A program made the translations under genes and the position numbers. A DNA stretch of 64,000 nt from Diadema setosum (lineage: Eukaryota > Echinodermata > Echinoidea > Diadematoida > Diadematidae): NCBI GenBank assembly GCA_033980235.1, contig CM067064.1, positions 32,019,170 through 32,083,169 on the forward strand. Direction: 5' to 3'. The notes beneath the pieces were generated by a model. That model worked only from the letters and a program-made list of their open reading frames with translations, made no database searches and had not been told where the DNA came from. Positions within the stretch are counted from its first letter, which is position 1; every line of letters begins with the position of its first letter. Positions 1 to 11,953 of the stretch are shown piece after piece.

Positions 1-700
1 GTATGGAATGGGTTAATAACATCATCCAGTCTGTCAAACATGTAGGTGAACTGAGGCAAATCTCTTATCCATGGAAAAGAGATCCAGGAGACTTTCCATT
101 CAGCTGATAGAAGGCCAAAAAGATGGTTGAGGAAAAGCACTGGTTGAGCTAGCTAATACCAAAGATGATGAAAGGAATTCACCCATGGAAGCTGAAGCTA
201 GCCCACCATCAGCTAGAGATGAGGGAAGTATCATCTACGTGATGAAAATGGGAAACAGAAGACAAGCAACCTCAGTTTGCTGAATCATAGAAGAAATGGA
301 CGGGATTTAAGCTTTCAGGTGGAAACCCATAAGATACCCAAATTAAAAGGAAATAACATGGGAGAATATTGCATATTCATGTCAGATTTCCATAATACTA
401 TGAGTAACTGTTATAAAGATCATGTGTCTCGATGGTCTTAACATCATGATATTCAAGGAAAGCCTTTGTAGATGGTTCAAGGTATATGACGTCACAACAA
501 GAGGGAGTATGGTAACAACTTGACATGGTGTTTGCGTACTTAGTATGATAGATTTGTTGCTGGCACTATCATAGGTGACATCTCTAAGTTCAAGTCAATT
601 CAACCAGGGGAAGACGATATACATTGTGAGTTTGTGATGATTGTGGAATTGTCAACAAAGATTGAAGAAATGAAACACCTGCAAAAGAAATAATCTTAAT
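1..700 (+). pseudogene. possible degenerate retroelement gag fragment
   Basis: No open frame survives, but short stretches in shifting plus-strand frames read like a retrotransposon gag: a segment near 340-400 resembling 'IPKLKGNN..EYCIFM.DFHNTM' and one near 550-680 resembling 'ISKFKSIQPGEDDIHCEFV' followed by 'KIEEM'. BEL/Pao gag proteins have this style of text. The match is by eye, the copy is full of stops and it is cut by the left edge. It could equally be anonymous intron or intergenic DNA of the RRP7A locus. Confidence 0.22.
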
Positions 701-1088
701 GTTTAGCAAAATATCAACATCATCATAAGAAAGAAAAATCATTCTCAAATCTGCTGCAGCCTCCTTCTTTCCAGGTTACCTGAAAGATTTACTTCAAAAC
801 TCATAGTACAACCAAAACTTTCTTTGAAGTAGCTCAAATGCATCAACTTCAACAAGAACAACAACATTCACAACTAACATAGCAGTATGGTAACCTTTTT
901 ATGGTAAAATACAGATATTTTCTGTGGGAGTATTTTAGGACTTTTCTAAAAAAAATTTCTACTTTTTCTACTGATGACACAACTCTATAGCAAACTTACA
1001 ACTTAAAACATAACAACAACAAACAAACCTGGGTAATTTCTAAGATGCTTGAAGGACTGCTGCAGTATACTATTAAATGACTGCTCAC

Positions 1089-1163
1089 GTTCCCGCTTGG
1101 ACTCCCTGGTCTGGAAGGTTTAGAAGTTCATGAGCTCCTTCTCCGCCCGCTTCCGCTTCTCCG
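1089..1163 (-). CDS. RRP7A: RRP7A-like exon, near C-terminus, with in-frame stop
   Basis: The minus strand encodes a basic stretch reading EAEKRKRAEKELMNF, stop, TFQTRESKRE. It aligns residue by residue with the conserved RKRxxKELxNFYxxQxRESKxE block near the C-terminus of RRP7 proteins. The exon ends in phase 1 at a good donor (GAAC then gtgagc), which would supply the first base of the His expected next. The proposed acceptor is AG at 1165-1164 but has a weak pyrimidine tract. The codon where family members have Tyr is TAA (complement of 1122-1120), one substitution from TAC. The exon is GC-richer than its surroundings. The linking exon (acidic linker plus GW motif) expected between here and 1921, and the final exon, were not found. 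It may be a damaged allele, a pseudogene exon or a sequencing error. Confidence 0.6.
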
Positions 1164-1920
1164 CTTCATACCGTTAACATATAAATCATAAAATGGTTGT
1201 ATAGATCATTATCAAGTGGATTGGCCAGGAACTTTCGTGTCGTCAGTCTTTAATAACAGATTTTATAAAATGAATAGTGCGTATTTCTCATGTGGGCATA
1301 GAATTATCCTTCCTCCATAACTTTCGAACAGTCCAAATCACACCAGCCTTGTGTGTTTTGGACTGTTTTGCAGTTACTATTCAGTGGCTCACGCATACAA
1401 AACTCCCTGCGTATGAAAGGAGCATTATCTGTATACTGTACACTCTGATACTTTGGCAAATGGCAGTTGATCAAACATTTTTGTGGGTTGTTAATAAATT
1501 TTATGCTTTCCGATTCTCTCATTATCATGATATCTGGAAAGAAGACAAACAGACAGACATAACTCAAACTTTCAGAAGAAAGTGATTTCTCGAACAAGCT
1601 GTTTTTTTTTTCTAAACATTGCTTGAAATGAGATCAAATCTGTCAAAAAAAAAAAGAAATATGAGTATTCCAAGGATTTGAGCAAGGGCCAAATAGCAAG
1701 TGGCATTCAGCATACTAGTATGCATACAAACATTACAGCACCTGACTAAGAGTTGTCTTGACTAGTTTACTTAATTCAGTTTTAGTCAAACAAAGTTGTG
1801 TTTTTGTTTTTGTAATAGAGAGCCTGTTCGCAAAATTTGAGGAAATAAAATCACCTCGAAAATTTCAGTGTACACAGTATTCAACAATGAATGACACAGA
1901 AGTCCACATAATCCTCTTAC

Positions 1921-2018
1921 CTCCTGTTTCTTCTTGTCAAACTCTGCCATGAAGTCATCAATTTCCTTTTGTAGTTTTAAAGGGTGTGACCACATGGCTG
2001 CATATTCTTGGCACCATT
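1921..2018 (-). CDS. RRP7A: RRP7A-like exon (W..Y...DdFMxeFDkkk region)
   Basis: This 98-base minus-strand exon reads (K)WCQEYAAMWSHP..LQKEIDDFMAEFDKKKQE. RRP7 proteins have a KW..Y.....P..L...vD.FM..yD segment just after the RNA-binding domain. The acceptor is tttggtggtatag before AATGG and the donor is GAG followed by gtaagag. The exon starts with two bases of a codon and ends in phase 0. The exon at 22882-23002 ends with a single A, so joining the two restores AAA (Lys) before the Trp, exactly as the family expects. RRP7 acts in the nucleolus in small-subunit rRNA processing (SSU processome, UTP-C-linked). The intervening intron is about 20.9 kb and full of transposons. Confidence 0.85.
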
Positions 2019-2420
2019 CTATACCACCAAAAAGAAGAAAAGAAACAAAGAATATACAGACCACTGATATAAGAAATGTTATTCATTGGAATAAGAGAGA
2101 GAGAGAAAAAAACCCCCATAAAATTGAAAATAGAATCTTTCAAATAGTTCAAAGCTCCATTTTGTATTTGATTTCCCTCCAAGCCTCATACAACAAACTT
2201 CTGATGAATCAACATAAACTTACTAGGCCCACTGAGTATGTTTTAACAAGAGCTTGCTGTATTTAAAGTCTCTTGATTATTCATTTGTTACTTTGCTGAA
2301 TGATGCAAACTCTTAAAGCATGAATTTATCTAAAGCCATATGTCAAATACATCAAAGCCAAAGAATAACTTTATTTTTGATATTTCTGAAGAAGGGAAGA
2401 CACCTCATCCAAGGCATCTT

Positions 2421-2451
<31 letters not shown>

Positions 2452-3200
2452 TTCCATGATTACTTCTGATCTTCGGAAAAAAAGGTGCCTGAAAACTGAA
2501 GATTGAGCTATCTGTTAACGGTTTCACATCTCTTGCCCTACTTTAAAAGAAGAATCTTTCAAAGAGGTGTGCTCCAGGTGGGATGAAGATATAGGGTAGG
2601 GCATTTCAAAACATTGCTTCTTAATACGGTAATGCACGTAATCTTAAACATTAAAAACATCACTTGCCTCTTGTTTTTTTACCATCCTGATATACATGTA
2701 TATAAGGTTGTAAGGTCTTATTTATTCAGGGTAGCCTCTTCAGTGTTGCCACCGCTCTACCAGAGGACCCTGCCATTATTATTACCCCCAGCATTGCCAG
2801 GTACCCATTTATACACCTGGGTCGAAAAGGACATACTGGGTAAAACCATCTTGTCCAAGGACTTAAAGAAGAAATTTATAGGAAATAATATCATATTAAT
2901 TGACTGTTTTCCATCATTTAATGTTATTTTGATTAATTTCTAACATAAATCATGCAATAAAGTTGTCTCTGCTTTGAATATAAGAATCTTTATTTTTACC
3001 AAATTTGAGCACTGGAAAAAGTTCGATGCGGCTACGAAAAGTGCCAAATCTGTGACGTCACCACGTGTGTATGCAACCCAGTGGGATTTACGTATCTATA
3101 GGCAAACTGTGCGCACTTTTCAGGAAATTGGTGTGTAATTTGTTGTCAATCTAGAATAAATCGTCCGCCAAAACTATATATTCACGTCGTGAAATTGTTT
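2019..3200. other. RRP7A intron, proximal part; no gene seen
   Basis: This is the intron side next to the 1921-2018 exon. It contains a (CA)n run at 2424-2451 and anonymous AT-rich DNA. The plus-strand open frame at 2614-2943 reads across what looks like repetitive, non-coding sequence, with no start context or splice signals. Confidence 0.5.
2424..2451. repeat. (CA)n microsatellite
   Basis: An uninterrupted AC dinucleotide run of about 14 units inside the RRP7A intron. Confidence 0.95.
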
Positions 3201-3214
3201 GTTTGTTTGTGTTC

Positions 3215-3950
3215 ATTGGAATCATATTTTACACCCATAGATTTACGGAAAACGAAGTTTTAAAAGCACAAAACCTATCGTCAGCTCAAGATTCACGATT
3301 GCCGTGATCAGCTGTTCCTTCGTACAGCAACAATTTGCTGTTATTATTGACACAACAAATCGATCATTGTGGGGGAATTGCGTATAGCTGAGGTATACAT
3401 ACTCATAAAGGATGATAACTAAGTCAAAGGGCTGTAATTGATTGGAAATCATTTTTACACCCATAAATTTACGGAAATACGACGTTTGAAAAGCACAAAA
3501 CCTACCGTAATCAGCTCAAGATTCGCGATTGCCGTGATCAGGTCGTCGGCATTACCACGAACCGACGCTATTTCGTTTTTGAGCGAAAATGCAGTTCTGA
3601 GAAAATCGCGTTTAAAGATCTCACAAGTTATAGACAACGTTTTCAATGACTTTTCCTGTCTTGTGTGTGAAAATTTTGACAGGGTGATGAGAGTGGAAGT
3701 TATTCTTCCTATCCATAGTGTAATTTTAGTGTGAATTCAAAAAAATTACGATATTTCTGTCTTCAAACTCACTGCGTCGGTTCGTAAATCCATCGTTTCT
3801 TGCGCGCACCATAGGTTATGTACTTAAGCGCGGGTCCCACGAACCGACGTAAGTTGTATTACGCCGGTTCGTGGGACCCGCGCTGTAGGGCCTGTACAAT
3901 AGGTAACGTGCAATACGCGTGTATTTACGAACCGTCGCTATTTCATTTTC
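3215..3950. repeat. hairpin-rich repeat with duplicated unit and CGAACCGACG motifs
   Basis: Two diverged direct copies of a unit of roughly 95-105 bases begin near 3215 and 3438 (ACACCCATA.ATTTACGGAAA ... AGCTCAAGATTC.CGATTGCCGTGATCAG). They are followed by several CACGAACCGACGC-type motifs and a perfect 20-bp hairpin (3827-3846 with 3865-3884, loop 18). A related block lies at 10184-10480 in the opposite orientation, including the same 'CGTCGGC... ACGAACCGACGCTATTTCG' core. It is probably a non-autonomous DNA element, family unknown. Confidence 0.55.
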
Positions 3951-4009
3951 GTATGTGTTTACATACAAATACTATTAGGGCTATACCTGCTCATCAACAA
4001 TAACCTTAT

Positions 4010-6180
4010 TAATTGAAATTAATTGTCATGTAATGATTGTTGTGATGATTACAATACATTTAGTGATAATTAAGATGATAATACAAGCCAGTTTCTCTTA
4101 ATTGTTCTAAAAAGAGTGTTGTCAGTGTTTTCATCTTCATTTAGTACACGCATGTATTGTTATTATAGCTGTGGTTGATCGTTCCAAAGATTTCTTTGCC
4201 CCCCCCCCCTTTTTGTGGATATGTTATTATTTAACACTTTTGCATTTGGACATCTATGGTAATACATGTATTCGGTATACTGTGTTTCATATTTTTTTTA
4301 CTTTTTACTGTTTTTTTTTTTACTTAATTAACTTACTTTTTCATTTTTTCACATTATTTTTAATTCAAATTCAGTTCACTTCTTTCATAATAATTATGAA
4401 TGTTTGTTCTAAGATGAAGGATACCGCTAAATCTTGGGAAAAAGACGTGCCAGTCAGTAATAATTACTTGTATTTACTCATCTTTCACACTCATGCATGC
4501 ACTCTGTTATTTCTTTCTCTGAAATAATATATTAATTTCTTTATTTCTTATTATTCCACATATTTGTGACATTTACTTTGTCACAATTTTTATCAGTGTC
4601 ATTATTGTCATTTGGCTCGCATGCGAATTCACTCATAATTCCTCATTTTCCATCTTTCTCTTTCCTGCTCAACAGATTCTATGATAGCTGCACCTGATCA
4701 TATAAAGACATAAACTCATCCTGCATGCACTCTTCGAAACTGATAAACTCCTAAAAATACATGAATATCAACACTATCAGAATTTCAAGCTTCATTTTAA
4801 ATATATAATAATGGTCATGTTTTATTATGCCTTTTGCAGCAATATATTGAAGAGGTGCATTATGTAATCGAAGAAACATAGGTCCTCAGTAGAATATCAA
4901 ATTTGAATTATTCAGAGATGAGTAATGACAATGGGAAGGATAACAATTGTGGAAGAGCTCCATAAATCAATACATATCCAATGGCAAATGGAGATGGAAT
5001 CAAGATTCAAGAATATGTGTAATTCAAGTTCATTATTATATCAGTTCTTGTGTGTTCACAAAAAGAGGAACACAGTTCGAACATGCACACCAAATCTTAC
5101 ATCGTACATTTACATCTATAGAGTGCGGACGGAACATATACAAGAGAAAGAATAACATTCTCAAATCAATATATCAAGCATAACTACATGTATGTATATG
5201 ACCACACAAAGATGTTGCTGCATATGCATGAAGCTTGAGAGTGCTGCAACACCCATATGCTCAGATAAAAACTTGATGTATATCATACAAAAGAGAAGAG
5301 GTACTGCATGTATATGTAGTTACACTATTCACAGGACAGTAGAGAAAAAGCACGAGAGAGAGAGGGAAATGGGTGTCTAAAATAGGTCGATGTAAGGAGT
5401 GCCAAGCCAATTAAGTCTCTAAAAGAAGTCATACATATATAAGGAAACAAATTAATCACAACATAAATGATCATGCTCATGTTAACCAATAATTAGCATC
5501 TAAAAATGTGTGTAGAAAGCCCATAATATCAGCCTTTCGCCCCGAAGGCTTGTATTATGAGAAAAGAGAAATTTTGGCCGACCCCCCCCCCCCTCCCTGT
5601 GAATCCTTAATCCACCAGTACTATAAACACATTCTGAGAATGTGTTTTAGTACATGTACTAGCAAATTCACAAGAGGGTTGGGGAAATTCAGCCAAAATT
5701 GTGTGTGGCTAAAATAATTAAAAAGAAAGGTCATCAGCAAAACTACGGGGTGGATGCAGACGAATTTTCATGTGATGACTAAAAAATATACAGCTAAAGG
5801 AAAAAAAAAAAAGACGGCGGAGAGGGGCCAAGGCTAATTTGACTCCCCCCCCCCCACCAAAAAACAAACAAACAAACAAACACCACTGTTTCACAGCACC
5901 TTTAAAGGACTCTTAATTTTTTGTTTGTTAAAAACAAACGTCTCGAAGTAAAGAATTCCATATTGTAGGCGAAATGTAGACCGATACAGTGTATAAAGTG
6001 TACATCCCAAGCTATTAAAGAAAAAAAAAAACAGATTATGAATATCATTTAAAGTAAGAATTTCAGTGTGTTTAATCATCTTTAGTTGAGTTGCAAATGA
6101 CATGTACATATTTAATAAGAGCAGTAAACTTCGAAGCGCCCCAAGCCCTTCTATACTTAATTATTCATGTGTAAAGGTAG
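4010..6180. other. AT-rich intronic DNA, no gene seen
   Basis: Long T-, A- and C-runs (for example the C-run at 5581-5594) and short spurious open frames only. Nothing with homology or splice logic was recognised. Confidence 0.5.
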
Positions 6181-6186
6181 CGCCAG

Positions 6187-6264
6187 GGCACTCTGGTGGT
6201 CTAGTGGTTATGACGCTGGTCTAGTAATCCAGAGGTCGTGGGTTCGAATCCTGCTTGGGCTGCC
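6187..6264 (+). ncRNA. tRNA-like sequence (Thr-AGT-like), probably a SINE head
   Basis: The segment carries an A-box-like TGGTCTAGTGGTTATGACG, an anticodon arm CTGGT-CTAGTAA-TCCAG with AGT in the anticodon position, and a B box GGTTCGAATCC. A T-run (Pol III terminator-like) follows at 6271. The acceptor halves pair only imperfectly, the span is 78 bases (long for this class) and no clean seven-base acceptor can be drawn. The 5' half is more Glu-like and the anticodon arm more Thr-like. A tRNA-derived SINE head or tRNA pseudogene is therefore likelier than a working tRNA gene. It lies inside the RRP7A intron. Confidence 0.5.
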
Positions 6265-6299
6265 TGTGATTTTTTTTTTTTCACAGCAGCCTACAAACT

Positions 6300-7080
6300 G
6301 CACACTGCAGTTGCGTGCGTTACTACGGATGGAGACAAATGAATAATCTATTATTTTAATATACGATGTTTGACATCCTTATTGCAATCACTTTCTTTAA
6401 TTGTAAATTTAGAGACATAATGAATTATTATTAAAAGAAATCAAATTTCTGTATTTTGTTGTGAGTTTGCATGGGAACATACACGTATCATAATTTACAA
6501 TTTTAGTTAGATAAAGAACATCTTATAACAGAACTGTCTAGTGATGGTTGAATAATTATGTCAATTTGTTATAAGTCCTATCATTTACATGGAGTGCATG
6601 TTCCCATGTTTATAAGAATCATACGTGACACATTCAAAGTGGGTTGAAGACAACAAAATAATAAATAAAAGAATAAAGGAGAATAGAACTTAATCTGATT
6701 ACAGCATCATCTAAATATTGCCAATGTGCACTTAGAAATCTATCAAGATTTATCACAAGGTTATGATTACCACACAAAACCTTCAAGATTTATTATCATG
6801 AAATACATACCAATGAACACTTAAAAAAATCTAACGTTCCACATCCACATGAAGCTTTCCTTGATATAAATGTCTCTCTGTAGTGTTATTAAAGTGTAGC
6901 AAAATTGTAATTACGACATCACAGAATGGAATGCATTGTTTTCACCTTCAATCTTAGGATCTCCTTTCATGTTTCCACTTTACAATCACATTTCACTGTA
7001 GATATACCGTCCTTATGTTGTCGCCCTTCATCCCAATTTCTCCCTTCTATCCTATCTGTAGATTGTCTTCTTTCCTAAGC
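6300..7080. other. intronic DNA, no feature recognised
   Basis: AT-rich sequence without recognisable coding, terminal repeats or hairpins. Possibly the body of the SINE-like insertion at its left end. Confidence 0.4.
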
Positions 7081-7083
7081 CAT

Positions 7084-8179
7084 TGTATTCACATTCCTTG
7101 ATGATCAGCACGATGCTGTACTTTTTTCTTCTTCTCTGAAACAGTCCAGCTCTTCGCTACTGCATGGCATCAGTCATCTGAAAGAAAAGACAGAAATTAA
7201 GAACTTTCGATTAAAATCAAACATCATGATACAAGATACAACTTTCATTTTGAGAAAAAGAAATCAGCCAACTAAACTGTAGTTGAAATTATTTTGCTCT
7301 ATTTATATTAAACATAAAACAAAACGGTATACAGGATCAAAGAATGTCAAAAAAATACTGCTGTTTTTTATGCATATTCAAATTGTCTCGCCTTTTACAT
7401 ATTTTAATGATGCAAGATCTTATGTCTAGCACTTAGTAAGTCTCATGTAGAATTTAAATTATTATTCACACGAATAAATCTGCATGTCCTTGTAAACAAG
7501 GCATTGCTTTGAAAAAGCTGAATATCACTAATTGCATTTGGGAAAGAGTCTACGACAATCAAACTTGTTTATTATCAGAGACTTTAACATCTTAACAAGA
7601 CCTAGACTCTACATTACCACTGTATTCACATCCGTTGGTGATGTACACGACCCTGTACTTTTCCTTTTCTTTTCTGAGACAGTCCAGTTCTTCGCTACTA
7701 CATGGCACCAGTCATCTGAAAGAAAAGAAAGAAATTAAGAACTTTTGATTAAAATCAAACATCATGGCACAAGATACAACTTTAATTTTGAGAAGAAAAA
7801 AAAATCAGCCAACAAAACTGAAGTTGAAATTATTTTGCTCTATTTATATTAAACATAAAACAAAATGGTAGGCCTATGCAGGATCAAAGAATGTCAAAAA
7901 ATGCTGCTGTTCGTATTTGATGCATATTCAAATTGTCTCTTCATTTACACATTTTACTGATGCAAGATATTATGTTTAGCACTTGGTATGTCTCATGTAG
8001 AAATTGAATTATCATTCACATGAATATAAATCTACATGTATTTGTAAACAAGGCATTGCATTGAAATAGCTGAATATTACTACATGTACCTGCATTTGGG
8101 AAACAGTCTATGACAATCAAACCTGTTTCTTATCAGAGACTGTAACATCTTAATTAGACCTAGACTCTACATTATCATT
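7084..8179. repeat. tandem duplication, two copies of about 540-560 bp
   Basis: Copy 1 (7084-7620) and copy 2 (7621-8179) align through their whole length with scattered substitutions and small indels (for example CAGTCCAG.TCTTCGCTACT.CATGGCA.CAGTCATCTGAAAG at 7143 and 7680). On the minus strand each copy has a pyrimidine-rich acceptor-like tract ending TTTCAG just before this conserved block. Copy 2 reads DDWCHVVAKNWTVSEKK to a gtaatg donor. Copy 1 has a stop in that frame and lacks the donor. A duplicated exon is possible, but no protein family was recognised. Confidence 0.6.
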
Positions 8180-10080
8180 CAGCTTTTAAAGGTATTAACC
8201 ATTCACCTATAAAACACTGGCATTGTCATGTGCATCATATTTCTTTGATACTGCACATATTTTCATTCATGAAGTCTGCACAAGAATGCAAATGAAACAC
8301 GTCTGCTGTTTGGTATTTATGAAAAAAAAAATCACTAACCTGAAGTCCTTGGCCTTAGAAATAACACGTGGCGAGTTAGTAGGAATTGACGTTAAAATAG
8401 AAAAGAATAGATCTACTAAGTAGGCCTTTGCCTCATGAATGTCTGGTCTAATTATAGACTAAGTGAAGTCTAGACCTTTCACTTTTAAGTTACCAGTGGT
8501 TCACAAAATTTATATTATAGATCTAGACTACATCTAGATCTAGACATCTAATACTATTAGATCTTGGCAACTTTTGTCTTTGTGACACGAAATTAACACG
8601 TCACGGATGATATTGCGGCGATATCCAACAGGATGACAGTACCACTATTACTGACTCAGTAAGTTGACATAGATAACTAACATCAACTTGTTAAAGTACG
8701 TTAGAGATGGCACCATATACAAAAGCCGGTGACACTGACACTGACAGATCTAACGACTACGTTTAGACTAACGTTAAAGAGTTAGACTCGCCATCTCACT
8801 AAGTCGGCCAAAGACAAAGTCAATACAGGGCTAAGTCAGTGTTACTGTTAGGCCTAACAAATGTTAACGGTTACTCGGTTAGGTTAGGTTTACCAGGACT
8901 CAGGAGTCCTGGTTAAATCAGTCGAGGGACATTTCTTAGAAGTCCTTCGATTCCAAGAATAAAAAGGGTGAAAGAACAAAGGGAAAAAAGGAAAGAAGAA
9001 AGGACAAAAGATTATGTATGGATGCTGTGGAAATCGACAGCGCTACTGTATCACTATCAATCACGCGTGAATATGTAAACGCCATTTGGTTGGGCCGCAT
9101 TCACAAGTTTTAGGGAAAAAAAGCCCCACCGCTGTGCTTCAAAGGTACTCCACTCGAACTAACATTAGACATAATGTCACATATCTACACACAGTACGGT
9201 ACTAGGGCTGAATTCACAAGTAGGTCCTATACTATAACACTGCACTGTACAGGAAAGCCACCTAACCTGTAGAGTACTACTCGTAGTGTTTAGCGTTAGG
9301 TAGTATCACTAGACCACATACTGTCATAGATGACATCTACACCAACGCTGCACACTGGCACTGGTCCGACGGTCCCTGACCAGGAAAAATCACTGTTGGA
9401 CACTGACCAGTAACTTTTTCAGGAATGGACCAGTAAAAATTGGGGGGGAAAATGGGTGGACTCTACCTACTATTAGGAACCCTACCACTAGTCTAGATGT
9501 AGATCTAGAGCTAGACTATAGACTCTGTGTAAATTTGACTTGGTCTTAGACTTCAGCTGATCTTAGTTTTAGTAACTGGCATTACAAGTAAAGTCTTAAC
9601 TTAGACTTGATAGTTAAACTTGAAAGTTAACGTCTAACATGTCTAACTTTATTCTTTACTCTTCCTTTGAGTTTTACTTTTAGACTTTTTACTTTTTTTT
9701 TTAGTTTAGTAGGCCTACTTTGTCAATCTCATGATTTCATTTTCAACTCAAGTCAAGGCATAGCCATGAGTGTCTTCGAGACTTTGACATCTTGCATGTC
9801 TTGCACACAGACGTTACGACTACAGTACTCAGTAGTCTCAGAAGTAACGACATAAGTTGAAAAGAAACTATAAATAATATGATTTGGGATCTAATTTGAA
9901 ATTGGATGGCGTTTACAGACTAGGCTTCATAAGCATCACGCGATTGAATACATGGGACTACACTCTACCGCAATTAATGGTCATGGTAGTCCAACTGAAA
10001 CTGTTATTTTGAGCATGATTTTAATAGGATTATAGCTTACCATTCACTTCACTCGTGGACATTGGGCTGGCTTAGGTCGT
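8180..10080. other. intronic DNA, no gene seen
   Basis: Contains many short TAGAC/AGATCTAGA-type repeats (8510-8560 and 9485-9610) but no coding or terminal-repeat structure that I could support. Confidence 0.4.
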
Positions 10081-10183
10081 CATTCATCTTTCCGATGGTT
10101 TGGTTCTCACTCTGAGATCTGGATTAGGGCCAAAACCTAATTCTAGGCCAGTAAGTTGAACAAAGCTCAAAATAATGCAACTG

Positions 10184-10480
10184 CGACGGTTCGTGAAACC
10201 CGCATTGCTCTTCACCCTAGCAATTCGGGTTTCACGAACCGGCGTATCTTTACTGCGTCGGTTCGTGAAACTCCTTTTTCTCAATTTCTCGATATTTCGA
10301 GTACCGTCGTTTTTTTCTTTCTTTGATAAAATTAAGAATAATTAATTTTGTGATCTAAAATTTTGGGATTTGGTAGAGTTTTGAAAGCACTTTCATTTGG
10401 TACCAATATCTCGATTTTGAAAATTTTGACCAAAATCGAAATAGCGTCGGTTCGTGAAAACGCCGACGAGGTGTACGCAC
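10184..10480. repeat. second copy of the CGAACCGACG hairpin repeat
   Basis: A 16-bp perfect hairpin (10187-10202 with 10226-10241, CGGTTCGTGAAACCCG) is followed by two more CGTCGGTTCGTGAAA motifs. The reverse complement of 10436-10480 matches 3541-3585. It is an inverted, diverged relative of the 3.2-3.95 kb repeat. Confidence 0.5.
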
Positions 10481-11078
10481 AACAGTACCAGCAGAATCGG
10501 CAGTGAAGAGGTATTCCTTGATGCCGTGATTTCAGCTTGATTCTTCTTCGAAATGGCATGATGAAGGTTTGTTAGATAAATGTGACCTTCTTTTTCTCTT
10601 GTGTGTTGGTTTAAATTCTAATTTCTACCTCAACTTGCTAAAAAGAAAACAGTCTAACAAAGCGGGAAACTGCAACATTTCCGTGCTGCATGAGCAGCAG
10701 TCACGATACACTGCAAGCATGCATCGCTGCTGCAGCGATCCCTAGCTACACGCAGCCGCTGTAGAGACAGCGGCTGCACCTCTATTTCTTCGCAGACGTT
10801 GTCATTTTTCAGTGTGGTTGTGCGACTCCTTCATGATCATGAATATCTTTATTAATCGTGGAAAACTAAAATACAAGGAATTATCGTGATCTATGATAAT
10901 CATTCAATAATCGGTATGCGATTTTTTGTTTAATTACGTCAAAAACTCACCGAAATCTGTGGCTGAAATCAGGTCTGTAAACGTCCTTATTGCTTCACTC
11001 CTCATCTGCGTGTTATTTGAATGGCATTCACTCTCGTATTGACCGATTCTGTGACGCGCTATGTGTATTTTTGGCATT

Positions 11079-11322
11079 GGCGCAGCCATAGTGGGTGTAT
11101 CAGCCGACCCCCCCTCCGCACTCCCCCACCCCTCTCCCTATATTAGCACGCGCGCAGAATGAAAAACTGCTTTAGCCAATAGGCGTCTCGTACTGAGTGC
11201 GCGAATGCTTTCTTAGTGCGCGAACCTTTGTTACGAGTGCGTGTAAACATGTTGCCCCGGGGTGGGGGAGAGCAGGGGGGGGGGGGGGGGGGGTCGGCTG
11301 ATACACCCACTATGGCAGCGCC
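11079..11322. mobile_element. MITE with ~34-bp TIR in the foldback loop
   Basis: Inverted termini GGCGC(A/T)GCCATAGTGGG... extend through a GTATCAGCCGAC segment into C/G runs on both sides (11079-11112 and 11289-11322). The interior is about 180 bases and non-coding. No clear target-site duplication was identified. Confidence 0.7.
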
Positions 11323-11369
11323 CTGTGCCGTAAAATGTCTGCTGCCCTCGACGAACCCGAATCGGTCAA

Positions 11370-11444
11370 TACTACAACGTACAACGTAGGTAGTCGGAGA
11401 GCTAGAGGGCGCCTCTCCGACTACCTACGTTGTACGTTGTAGTA
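11370..11444. mobile_element. 75-base perfect hairpin inserted at TA
   Basis: Two 32-base arms (11370-11401, 11413-11444) are exact reverse complements around an 11-base loop. Arm 1 of the surrounding foldback reads through this point without the hairpin, giving an empty site with the insertion at a TA. This fits a minimal Tc1/mariner-type MITE. Confidence 0.7.
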
Positions 11445-11506
11445 TACGAGAGTGAATGCCATTCATAATAACACGCAGATGAGGAGTGAAGCAATAAGGA
11501 CGTTTA

Positions 11507-11953
11507 GGCTGCTTTCACATAGAAGTATACTATTCGGGTATTCGGGCTCGTTTTTCGAGGGCACGCGAATAGCTTGAATCGAACGATAGGATTTCCTCAC
11601 ACCGGTTCACATAAGAGGGCACTATTCGAAAGTACCGAATACCTGCGAAAAGTATAGCAAAGTGGGAATCGAGCTTGTTCGATTTTCTTGCAGCGTATAC
11701 CGTCTCTCGTTTATGAAATAATGACACTTTTGGTCTGGATTTGCCCGTTAGCAAATATAAGCATGTAGACCGACATTCTGATGCAGTTTAGAAATTGTTA
11801 ATAAGATTTGCTGCGATGTAGGAGGAAGAAATCCTCACTACATGGGATGGTGAGTTGACGGTGCGGGTGATGGTGTATTCGGTGCTCGAATAGCGAATAG
11901 CGAATACCGAATACCGAATACCGAATACCGAATACTTCTATGTGAAAGCAGCC
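11507..11953. mobile_element. TTA-flanked MITE, PIF/Harbinger-like
   Basis: Termini are inverted over at least 22 bases, beginning GGCTGCTTTCACATAGAA. The direct repeat TTA flanks it (11504-11506 and 11954-11956). The other arm of the host foldback has a single TTA at the same point, so the target duplication is directly demonstrated. A 3-bp TTA duplication is typical of PIF/Harbinger elements. The right end contains GAATACC tandem repeats. No coding is present. Confidence 0.8.

Noticed and set aside
2614..2943. 109-residue open frame as a host gene
   Set aside because: No start context, domain or splice signals; the text looks like repetitive intronic DNA.
6187..6264. functional tRNA-Thr gene
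   Set aside because: Acceptor stem does not close properly and the two halves resemble different tRNAs; kept only as tRNA-like.
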